Source: Chrysemys picta bellii (lineage: Eukaryota; Chordata; Testudines; Emydidae). From it: DNA of 64,000 nucleotides. Shown one piece after another: positions 53,625-64,000 of this stretch. Positions within the stretch are counted from its first letter, which is position 1. Each line of letters begins with the position of its first letter. The stretch is from positions 26,987,011 to 27,051,010 of the forward strand of contig NC_088796.1 of NCBI RefSeq assembly GCF_011386835.1, in the 5' to 3' direction. Below the pieces are notes generated by a model that saw nothing but the letters and a program-made list of their open reading frames with translations, searched no databases and was not told the DNA's origin. The translations under genes were made by a program, and so were the position numbers.

Positions 53625-55483
53625 ATTATAAGCCACCTCTATAGAGATTTTTTTCTTCATTGTGTATTTCACAGAATTCAGCCAGAGATATAGTGACACT
53701 CTACTCACGAGGCCAAGGATGCTCTTATCTTACTTTTCTAAGTTCAGACATACGTCACACAATTCGTTTGAATTTCATAGTGTAACACTTTAACAAGTCA
53801 CAATTGACTTTGTGTATGAAATGTTCTTGTTCAGCAAAAGTGTTCTCAATAGCTCACCGGAAAGCAAGAGTCATAAAACCTACTTAACATTTAAAACCCA
53901 ATAACACTGACATAACAGGCTTTCAAGGTTATTAAAGTAAAGTCAGTCAGTAAAGAGTGTTATTTCAGTTCTATAACCTTACATATTGAAGATCTTCCCC
54001 TAAGATCCTTGCAGTCATTACACATGCAAAATGTATTTCATTATTACATGAATATATAAGACTGCTGATAGAAGATATACAGCATGTGGTGGCAATATAA
54101 CATACATATCAGAAACCAGGTTATCAAACCTTCTCACTAGATTCACTGTACAATATATGTTTAGAGAACAATAGGGACATAAACATAAATTGTTTTACTT
54201 GCAAACATTTGCTCTTTGCACTTCTGGTATGGATGTGAATTTCCCATCCCTCAACTTTTCCCCCAGTACCTGACACAGGACATTAAATATACTTTGTTTT
54301 CAAGTAACTCAGATTTATTTTTTATATTAAGCAACAAACAAGAAAAAAACACCACTTTACCTTTGGGGCTTCCAAAAAAGTAAGAATGTATTTAAAAAAA
54401 AAATCACTAGAAGATTTTCCATATCCAGTATTTTGGACTGCAAACTCAACTTCAAAGGAAATTAATTAGCATTGCCAGTAATGGGAACGAGTTTACAGCA
54501 AGCCAGTAAACCACTATAAATGATTTTCAAATGGGATAATCAAAGTTCATATGTGCCAGATATTGAAAAGATGAAAGTGTCTAACCAGCCTTGGCATGCT
54601 GTTCTGCAATTATGCTACAGCTGATCTTATATAAATATTGTAAGTAACCCCACCCCCGCCACACACACAGAGTAATGCACCCTGGTCCCAATCTTGCAAA
54701 TATAAGCATGTGAGTAACTTTGCTCAGATTAATAAATACATGCTTACACGTTTTTGCATTGTAGACCAGGGCCAATTTTGCATACTCCTATGATGGAAGG
54801 CTCACACCTAAATTCTATCAAGGCAAGATTGGGCGCTAAAGCATTAAGAGCAAAATTTAAAGCCTGTAGGGGGTAAGGATAAAGGTGTGTGGGTTTTTTT
54901 ATATGTGGAGTTGTTGTAGAAATGTTGGTCCCAGGATATTACAGAGACAAGGCAATATCTCTTATTGGACCAACTTCAGTTGGTAAGAGACACTAGTTTA
55001 CAAACAAAACACTACAAACATATACCTGCGTATAAGTATGCATAAAAGGGGAAGGTGGCATTTTGTTTCATATAACCACTGAGAAACTGATCCTGCAAAC
55101 ACTGTGCTGAGTACCATGATTACACTCCATTATTTTCAAGAGACCACTTGCAGCAGTAAATTTTACACTGTAAGTATTTGCAGGATAAATCCCTAATATA
55201 GCATGAAATATTGAATAACCTCAATAAACATTAAATCAAAGGGTAAGCAACAAAACCCCAAAACCTTATTTTTTGTACTAACTCAGCAGTTAAGTTTTCT
55301 ATGTGGATACTTCCACAGTGTGTGCTAACAATGAAAGAGAATAAAAAAAAGAAGAAATGGTTGTTTCCACAGAATTCAGAGAACAAAGCAGCACTCATTA
55401 ACATTAATACAGTACAGTGCTTAAATGGATATTTTCAACATAAAAATCACTTCTGCTATTTTTTTGTTTATAACTGTTACAAG
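53625..55483. other. Upstream region with fragments of older repeats
   Basis: Contains a Penelope 3' end in minus orientation (54905-55000) and a degraded palindromic repeat (about 55085-55195). Nothing else recognised. Confidence 0.5.
54905..55000 (-). mobile_element. Penelope-like 3' end fragment
   Basis: GTTGTTGTAGAAATGTTGGT then CCCAGGATATTACAGAGACA and TTATTGGACCAACTTCAGTTGG match the left part of the fragment at 41009. No hammerhead-like core remains here. Confidence 0.65.
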
Positions 55484-55606
55484 TAGGGTGACCAGACAGC
55501 AAGTGTGAAAAATCGGGACGGGGGTGAGGGGGTAATAGGCACTTATAAAGACAAAGCCCCAAATATCGGGACTGTCCCTATAAAATCGGGACATCTGGTC
55601 ACCCTA
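55484..55606 (-). mobile_element. Small MITE, copy 3 (123 bp)
   Basis: Same TAGGGTGACC ends as copies 8787 and 9453 but in reverse orientation. Perfect 8 bp duplications GTTACAAG lie at 55476-55483 and 55607-55614. Confidence 0.9.
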
Positions 55607-56739
55607 GTTACAAGAAGCATTTTTTTATTGAAACTTGGAGAATGGGGGAGAGTCAGCTTACCTGACAACACTTTGCATATAATATTTAGGTCCCAATAAT
55701 GCAAATACTTAGTTGTGTGCATATGTATTTTGCAGGGTTAGGGCCTAAATCAGTTTCCCCTGCTTGAATGGGTTCTTCATACACTAACTGAAGGGAAAAA
55801 ATGGAAAAATAGAAAAATGCATTTCTAAAACCATAGGGGAACTACAGCAGACATAGTACTTCAAAAAAACAATTTTTTAAAAGTTTAAAATAACTTTGAA
55901 GTTGACATTGTCCCTTTATTGACTCCCATTACAACAACCTATAGTAAATCAGAACTTACTCCATCCTTTTTCTCCCCAGCTTCCACTATTTGTTTGAAGT
56001 CATCAACAAAATAAGAATTAAAACCCTAAAATAATAGAATTTCTACTTCGCAAGTTTCCCAGATATCAAAGATGAACTACACAGCAAAGAAATACAGTAA
56101 TACTATTAGTGTGCATATAATATCAGTAATTAAATCTAGTCATGTTTTCAATCAGCAATTTTCTAATATAGACCATTTACACTCAATATCCTTACCGGTC
56201 TGAAAACACACATAACAACCCTTCCCCCAACTGCTGGTTTTATAAAACAAACAAACAACAAGCATAGCCCAAAGCTGTGTCAATCTTATTACATAAGGCC
56301 CCTGGTCTTAAAAATGTTATATTGCATATAGTAACAACATGGTACTGTGAGGTAACATAACTCAAGAGAATAAAAGAAAAATTTACAAATAGGACCATAG
56401 AAGTTAGTGACAGAAATTGTTTAAATAATCACGGAGTCCATTCTCTTGCAGAATCAAGCATACTCTCCTAAAAGTGGGCATGACAAATGAAGAACTACAA
56501 AAGCAGCCCAAGGTCTGGATACCATGCATTACTGCAAGAGACTACAAGAAGCTCCATCTATTTAGTTCATCCATTACAAGCTTAATGTGACTTGTTGATC
56601 ATTTACAAGTACTCACATGGAGAGAAGATTTCTGATAGCAGAGAGCTCTTTACCCTAGCAGACAGAGGGCATAACGATCCAATGGCTGGAAGCTGAAGCT
56701 AGACAAATCTGGCTTAAAAATAAAGTGCAATTTTGTAAA

Positions 56740-57172
56740 CAGGGAAGGTGATTAACTCTTGGACCAGCTGACCTAGCGATGTGGCAGATTCCTTATCACT
56801 TAAAGACTATAAATCAAGATTGGATGTCTTTCTAAAACAGGGGTCGGCAACCTTTGGCACGCGGCTCGCCAGGGTAAGCACATCCCTCGCCCGCTTGGCT
56901 TCCCGCAGCCCCCATTGGCCTGGGACAGCGAACCGTGGCCAGTGGGAGCCGTGATCGGCCGAACCTGTTGACGCGGCAGGTAAACAAACTGGCCCGGCCC
57001 GCCAGGGTGCTTACCCTGGCGAGCCGTGTGCCAGAGGTTGCCAACCCCTGTTCTAAAAGATATGCTCACCCAGAAATGATAGGCTTGACGGAGAAATTAC
57101 TGGGTGAAGTTCTGTAGGCTGTGTCATGCTGAAAGTCAGACTAGATGATCCAATAGGTCCCTTCTTGCCTTA
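56740..57172 (+). mobile_element. CR1 LINE 3' end, split by a hAT element
   Basis: GATTAACTCTTGGACCAGCT, GATGTGGCAGATTCCTTATC and TGGATGTCTTTCTAAAA stand left of the insertion. GATATGCTCACCCAGAAATG and CAGACTAGATGATCCAATAG then GTCCCTTCTTGCC stand right of it, ending in an A-run. The left boundary is approximate. Confidence 0.78.
56838..57050. mobile_element. hAT-type MITE, 213 bp, nested in CR1
   Basis: Long near-perfect inverted ends: CAGGGGTCGGCAACCTTTGG against CCAGAGGTTGCCAACCCCTG, continuing inward with GGCTCGCCAGGGTAAGC against GCTTACCCTGGCGAGCC. Perfect 8 bp duplications TTCTAAAA lie at 56830-56837 and 57051-57058. GC-rich and non-coding; probably fairly young judging by the preserved arms. 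Confidence 0.93.
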
Positions 57173-58329
57173 AAAAAAAAAACAAAAAAAAATCTATTAA
57201 CCTAGGAATAAAAGGGCCTACGGAAGGCAGCATGGAAGGAGCCAATCCAGCAAATCTTTGAACAAAGGTTTGTAACATAGGGTGCCAAATTTGTTATAAA
57301 GCTGATGACTAAGAGAAATGATCTTTGATTTGACCCGTGAGACAGCATTTGGTCAAACATATCTTCTTATGAAAATATCATATAATTTCACTGGAAAAAA
57401 ACAACAGACAACCATCTGTAATATGGATGATGTGACAATATTGTTCTATATTGGGATCTCATTCAATATTAATAATTCATCTGCTTCAAGCAGATGAATT
57501 TATATGCCTAGAGCCTTATGTGCCAAGGATTCTCTATAGCTCTATTTTTTTCCCTGTGGTCGAGGGAAAGGGAAGACATGTAGACACCTGATGACAGACA
57601 AAAGGTGCTGCTTCAAAACCTGCAAATAAACCGACAGAAGTTTTCTTGTGCCACTTGTGCCCATCTGACATTAAGATTGTGATGGGCTTTTTTAAGTTCC
57701 ATAGCAAACACACACACCATTATATTAAAGTCTCTCAAGGACTAAAACATTAAAAGCTTCTCTCCTTTGTTCTAGCTCTTGAGTGGTTCTAAACCTCAAA
57801 GATTAAATGTCTATCTTTTTCACCACAAGCTCTGAAGCTGCTCCAAAACCTGAAATAATATGGAAAGATCAGTTTGAGCGATTTCCTCTGAAAAAAGGAT
57901 GCTTGTAATTCCCATCCACCTTTGAGCAGCACAGTTAGAAGCCCAGATAATACTGGGCAACATAATTTTCTTCTAAATTTCATTAGACATAAGCAATACT
58001 TCTGCTCTGCTGTATTAACAGCAATTATTATTCAAGCGTTATTTTATAAGTCCATATACAGAGATTTTGAAGCCGCAGGGTTAAATCAGATTATCTAGTC
58101 TGACTTCGTGAATATCACAAGTCACAGAATTTCACCCAGTTACTACCCTTGTAGTGTGCCCAGTTACCCAAACTTTAGCTAACGTCACCAGATAATTTGT
58201 GAAGTGTTAACAAAAATGAGTTGTGTAGATTAAAGGCATACTGAAGTTCCTCAAACAAACGTTTACAATCCAAAAATTAACACAAACATTTATCATTTAT
58301 GTAATTCTGTAAGAACACAATACAGGTTC
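57173..58329. other. Upstream region, CR1 remnant only
   Basis: AT-rich. A minus-strand CR1-type end (about 58065-58165: TTATCTAGTCTGACTTCGTG and AATTTCACCCAGTTAC) is the only feature recognised. Confidence 0.5.
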
Positions 58330-58332
58330 TAA

Positions 58333-58574
58333 AGGCCAATCTACACTAATATAGATGTAGATCACTCCTAGCATAGATGCAGGTTGGAATAGTTTATACC
58401 ACTTCCCTAAACGAAACAAGCTATACTGGCAAAAGCACTTTTCTTGCCAGTGCAAGTGCTTCTAGGGCATTTGCCAGTAGAGAAATGTCATTTAAAAAAA
58501 CAAAAACTACACATACATACACTCCCCTAACCAATATTACTGTACTAGCACAAGTTTCTAGTGTAGACCTGCCC
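58333..58574. mobile_element. Harbinger-like MITE, 242 bp
   Basis: The left end AGGCCAATCTACACTA and right end TAGTGTAGACCTGCCC are inverted repeats between TAA at 58330-58332 and 58575-58577. The termini resemble those of the Harbinger element at 41860, a plausible source of transposase. Confidence 0.78.
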
Positions 58575-58577
58575 TAA

Positions 58578-61500
58578 TACTGAACACACAATGTAGCTGA
58601 AACCCTCCTTTAGTTATTTAAAGAGTGGCACCTTCAGACTCCCTATAGCTGAGAATACAGCTCTGCATTGTTTGGAGCTGATAAAGTATTAGCACCTGTT
58701 GTAGGGGAAACAGAATCCTGAATTCAAAGTGTGTCAGTTCTCTCTCTTAAGATGCAAAATGCACACAATTTCGCCAAGTGAGACATGTGCAGTCCTGGTC
58801 CCAATCATTCCCAGCACTAAAATCACCGAACTTCTTTGGCGAACCACTTAGATTTCATTTGAATGTGGTGGGGACTTTCTTACGAGGCAAATTTTACAAT
58901 GTAGAGAGAGGGAAGAGTAGGGCATAGCTACAGTGTTCTCCCTGTTCCCATGAGATGCATTTTATAACTGGAGCCTAATTTATGCCCCCCACCCCTTCTT
59001 GGTGAGAACCACATCCAAATCACAGGCAGATCCCAGCCTTTGGAGGAAGGGAGAGCTGTTTCTGCTGCACCATTCCCTCTTGACCTTATCTGGATAATAG
59101 TTCTGCAATGTGACTAGAAGAGGAGGGTTGGGGGACAGGGACTCTTCAGGAATCTTACATCCCCAAACCCATAGAGATTCTCTGACTTAAGTTCCTACTC
59201 ACAGGAGTCATTTTTAAATTAGACCAGCCCCCCGCTCCCCCCCTTCCCATGCAGTAGAATCCTCCCTACTAAGGAGGATTCCAGGGGTAGTGGCTGATAT
59301 GGGAGACTGAAATGAACCAACCATGGAATCACTGCCAAAAATGTGAATTCTTGCATTTCCCCTGAAATCCAGGCTGAATTCCAGTGACCTGTAAGTTCAG
59401 GGGTCTGAATCTTCCATGTGCTCCATAGGGAGGGAGGACAATGATAAACAAGAGAAAACTTCACAAACAGAAATGTACAGAGTTCCTAGTCTTTATGGGG
59501 CCTAATGGGAAATCCCTCCTGGGGACAATTTTGGATCAGGCAGTGAACGCCTGACATTTGGCTGTTGGCCTACAAACAGGAAAGTCAAAGAGTAATTTCG
59601 ACATTAAATAGACTGTAAGGCCTTTGTGTTTGCAGAGCGCCTAACAGAAGCGGTCCCGGAGCCAACTGGGTCCTTTAGTCACTACTGCAATATAAGCAGT
59701 AATAAAAACAACAGGAGCAGCAGCATTCCAAATGCAGCTCCATCATTTGAACTGGAATTTTTTTACCTGCCTCTCTCAGTCCAGCAGTGATAGCTGCTGG
59801 ACTGTGAGAGACGCAACTAAACCCTTTTGGGCCACAAGTCAGACACTTTTTTACTAATTTTTGTTCTCTCGTTGCACCACTACCCCCAGTCCAGAGGCAT
59901 TCTACATAATGCACAGCAAAAATCAATGACCAAACAGTTAGCACGTACAAAAAGAGAGACAAATCAATGCTTCCATATCATTATTTAATGTATCAAATCA
60001 GAAGGCCTAGTTCTACACAGGTACTACTTATTATTTAATATTTGTATTGTAGTAGTACTTAGGAGCCCTAGTTATGGACCAGGACTGCAGTAGGCACTGT
60101 ACAAATACAGAACATAGAGATGGTCCACTCCCCACTGAGTTCTACCTATCTAGGTAAGTTATATCACTGTAGTTCTGAGCAATGAGTTTTCAACCTCATT
60201 TGCATAATTGTATTCCTCTGTAGTTCACTATACTTAAATATACCTTCCTCATACTTCAAAACACATTCAAAGTCCAAGACTCCAATGTGAGATTTTAGTA
60301 TAAAACAGTTTGCCTAATTTATGTTAATTTAAATGCTTTTGCATTGTTTTAAGAAGCTTCCTGTTCCCCCATTTCTTCCTTCAACTAATGATAACAATGT
60401 ATAACACATACAAGAAAGGATCATGGCTTATTTCAAGGTAGCTTTCTTTTATTAATAGGAATGTATATAACAAGATTGTTGGAGGAAAACAAAGACAAAT
60501 ATGCCCCAACATGCTTTAGAACTATACAGAAAGGAGTGGCTACATTTGCCATACAAATCAGCATTCCTATTCCAAACTAATACATAAATAAAAAGGTTCT
60601 CCAACTTTCGAGGGGATGTAATACAAATATAAATGGAAGGGGAAAAAAACACATCTACTGAGTCATCTGTATGAAAACCTAATCCTGTTGCATTGACCTT
60701 GCAATACATTAATTCTACACCACAGAGCCAGTATAAAATGTGTGTTTAAAAAAATAAGACTTTATGAACTTGACCCACTACCAAAAAAAGCCTATCTATT
60801 GAACCACTGGTCTATTTTTAACTGGACATTTCACATAGAAAGTTTACTATCTTGTTTTTATACAAATCCTATTAAATGGGCATGAAACAACATTACATTA
60901 GTCATTTCTGCAATAAAACAAGTTAATGCTCTAACAGGACTGTTACTGATAGATTTACAGAATCATATAATGTTCTAAAAGTGTATATGGAGATTACATA
61001 TTCAGATAGCCTTATTGAGGCACAAAAATGTCTTATAATGCGTGCAAACCATACACTGTCTGAAAACAGATCTGATCTTATTGCAGCAGTTCACATTCTA
61101 CAACAAACCCTTAAAAGATATTCAGAACCCTTAATTTCTGGGTTAAGGTCACTGTAGCAGTGGCTTTATGACCATAAATATGCAAGTTTATCCATAAGTA
61201 TCTACACGTCTCTTGCAAAGAAAATCCCCACTCCAGGCCACTGCTGGCTAGTCACGGTTCCACACCATTTAAAGAGGCTAGCAGTGTGGCTTCCTTATGC
61301 TCTGTCCCTGCCTGGAGGACCAAAGGATGAGTGGGGAAGTCTCTCCTTTTCCTTGTGCATCTACAAAGGGATTGGGTACAATATTTGCTATGAGCCATAC
61401 TGTCCAGTTCGGGTCACTATATCGGATTAAAGATACGGTTAAAAAAATGGACATAATACAGTGGAGATTTATCAAAGGTGATCTATCAAAGACGATGAAA

Positions 61501-62792
61501 AGATTAAATGGTGATAAGGAGGGATTTACAAGAGACCTATGTAAACAACAAGAAACAAGCAGAGCACCTAACTCAAATGATCTGATCTCTCCACAAAAAC
61601 TATACTCCCCCCAACAACAGTATTTCTATCTAAATAATCAGAGTTAGCTGAATGTAGTTTGCCATGGTCTTCACCAACCAGGCTGTTGACAACAGTATTC
61701 AGACATAGTAAAATTTCATAGACCCACTCCTTACATTTACAGCTCTTTCCCCAGCCTCCACCATCTCTCTTATTCTTGGTCTACACTAGGTCCTGAACCT
61801 GCAAACCCTTATACACATAATTAACTTTCCTACTGTGAGCAGTCCCATTGAAATCCAAGGTAGTAAAGATAAGCACAAGCGCATCCTGTTTGCAGGATAA
61901 TGGCTTACACTGTAAGATCCTTGGAGCAGGAATTTTCTTTATCTTCTAGTAAAAAAAAAACCATGCATACCTATGGTCCTACATAAATTATAACAACGTG
62001 GGAAATTGGTTCAATCAGAATTGTTAAATCTTGATAGAAAATGGCTGAGAGGTGACAGGTAACATTTAAGTTACCTCTGAGGTACTAAACTGGTTAAGTC
62101 TGATGATCTGTTCAAGGTCATTCAATAGGCCAGAACTAACGGTTGTAAGGTTTGAGAGAACTATAACAAGAATTCAAATGAGGTATTATTTTGCAGAAAA
62201 GTGAAGAGGAAGAATAGACTTCCAACTGGGATGACAGACACAATCAAGATTACTTTAGTTAAACTTGGTAACCGTATTGACTTTTACATGAGACATTAAG
62301 CAGTTTTATCTCTGAAGTAGGCACCCTACCCTCAGGGGGCAATGAGGACCTGTCCAATTTGGTTATGGTCTATGACACTATTTTTGCAATACTCTGGTAC
62401 AAAAAGTTTAAGTGTTTTTAAATCTGAAAATCTCTGTAAAAAAGTGGGAATGATAATTCTTGGCATGAAGGCTAACGGCTGCTTCTGGCACTTGATCTAA
62501 GATAATTACTAGTACTTATCCATGGGTCCAATCCTACTTACAATGAAGTTAAGAGGCAGTTGATCATTGACTTCAATAGAAGGAGGATCAAGCCCTATAT
62601 ATCACTATAACTTGTAAATTCTTTCACACAGAAGGGAGAGAGGGGGCAAATATAATACAATATTGTTGGTTCTGAGTCAAATTTACTTACACTTGAAGAA
62701 TTTTAAGTCACAACACTATACATTTATCTCTTCTAAGCGACTTCAAATATTATAAAACAGAACATTTTTGTGTTGCATTTTAAAAAAGAAAT
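58578..62792. other. Upstream region, only ancient repeats recognised
   Basis: 4.2 kb. Contains a reverse LINE-type 3' repeat (about 60035-60120: GGAGCCCTAGTTATGGACCA then GGCACTGTACAAATA) and a palindromic repeat (61790-61900). No gene seen. Confidence 0.5.
61790..61900. repeat. Ancient palindromic dispersed repeat
   Basis: GTCCTGAACCTGCAAACCCT at the left and AAGCACAAGCGCATCCTGTT then TGCAGG at the right form the decayed arms, with AGTCCCATTGAAATCCAAGG at the centre. Same family as 12001 and 15507. Confidence 0.55.
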
Positions 62793-63620
62793 ATGTATGA
62801 CAAACTGGAGAAATGGGCTGAAATAAATAAGATGAAATTCAATAAGGACAAATGGAAAGTATTACAGTTAGGAAGGAACCAATTGCACAAATACAAAATG
62901 AGAGATGATTGCCTCGTAAGGAATACTGTAGAAAAGGATCTGGAGGTTTTAGTGAATCACATACTAAATATGAGTCAACAATGTAATGCTGTTGCTTTTT
63001 TTTTTTTCTTCAAACATACTTCTGGGATATATTAGCAGGAGTGTTGTAAACTGGACATGAGAAGTAATTGTTAAACTCTATTCAGCACTGATAAAGCCTC
63101 AAAACGAGTATTGTGTCCAGATCTGGGTACCACATTTCAGGAAAGATGTGGACAAATGGAAGAAAGTCCAGAGAAGAACAACAAAAATGATTAAACGTCT
63201 AGAAAACATGATCTACAAGGAAAGACTGAAAAAATGAGTTTGTTTAGTCTGGAGAAGAGAAGATTGGGGGGGACATAACGTTTTTTTTATGTGCTTGAAG
63301 AATGTTATTAAGAGGAAGGTGATAAACTGTTCTCCTTAACATGGAGCCCAAGACAAGAAGCAATGGGCTTAAACTGCAGCAAAAGGAGATTTAGATTAGA
63401 CATCAGGAAAAACTTCTTAACTATAAGGGTAGTTAAGCACTGGAACAAAAACTAGGGTGGTTGTGGGATCTCTGTCATTGGAGGTTTTTAAGAACAAGTT
63501 ACACAAACATCTTTCAGGGATGATCTAGATAATACTTAGTCCTGCCTCCATGCAGGGGACCAGACTAGATGACCTATCAAGGTCCCTTCCAGTCCTATAC
63601 CTCCATGATTCTACAAACAC
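62793..63620 (+). mobile_element. CR1 LINE, ORF2 C-terminal remnant and 3' end
   Basis: The plus-strand frame at 62793 encodes DKLEKWAEINKMKFNKDKWK then VLQLGRNQLHKY, the end of the CR1 reverse transcriptase region. Non-coding 3' sequence follows: ATTGTGTCCAGATCTGGGTA, CAGAGAAGAACAACAAAAATG and ATGACCTATCAAGGTCCCTT, ending near CCTCCATGATTCT. A T-run at about 62994 and several stops mark it as dead. Confidence 0.87.
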
Positions 63621-64000
63621 TGAGCACTTAAAATTAAAATAGGCACAAAGTCCCTGCGCAGATCTAGGACTAGATATATAGTCCTGTACTGATCAAAAAC
63701 AGCATAGAATAAATAATCCAACCTTTTAGAACCAGAGTCATATTGCAGCTGCATGTCTAAGAATTTCCCATATAATGACTACTAATTGAACTAAATTATT
63801 CATACATATTCCAAATTTCCCTCAAAAACCTCATCTAACAAATAAAAAGGGAGGATTGCATGCTACTTACTCAAGAGAAATTGTGTTTACATTTTGCTTT
63901 CAAGAATTTAATAAATACACAATCTATCAACTGCAGTCTTGAATAAGTAATAACTGTTTACAAAACAAAACTCAATGTAACTCCGGCCCAGGTTGGGAGC
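63621..64000. other. Right end of the window, nothing recognised
   Basis: AT-rich DNA with no conserved frame or named repeat. Confidence 0.5.

Overview
The window looks like a reptile genome, most probably a cryptodiran turtle. The evidence is a tRNA-derived SINE with a CR1-type 3' tail (the tortoise Pol III SINE type), several CR1 LINE fragments, a MIR-type SINE, Penelope-like retroelements and many hAT, Harbinger and mariner-like DNA transposons. Base composition, introns of 0.1-4.3 kb and GT-AG splice sites show vertebrate nuclear DNA. The species is inferred from repeats only.

Positions 1-29839 hold the 5' part of one protein-coding gene on the minus strand, the leukemia inhibitory factor receptor (LIFR). 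I resolved 14 consecutive exons from the start codon at 29764 down to 248. They have matching phases and encode about 713 residues: signal peptide, first cytokine-receptor module ending in WSEWS, Ig-like domain, second module ending in WSEWS, and the first fibronectin III domains. The remaining ectodomain, membrane segment and cytoplasmic tail lie beyond position 1. Its introns carry a 1.17 kb solo LTR, a SINE, hAT elements, MITEs and a 94 bp insert with a 13 bp target duplication close to the exon 2 acceptor.

Positions 29840-64000 lie upstream of the first coding exon (5' intron and/or intergenic DNA). I found no other host gene there. The interval holds a Penelope-like element with an open GIY-YIG endonuclease frame and a 12 bp target duplication (30548-31663), a two-gene PIF/Harbinger transposon with broken genes (41860-44977), a Tigger-like element (37222-38201), a CR1 mosaic interrupted by a 1.2 kb hAT element and by a palindromic Penelope fragment (46670-49560), and further MITEs and CR1 ends. 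Several Penelope-derived segments carry a hammerhead-ribozyme-like core.

No CRISPR arrays, operons, rRNA or functional tRNA genes were seen. Exon boundaries come from splice signals, phase continuity and remembered similarity to LIFR; no alignment was run.
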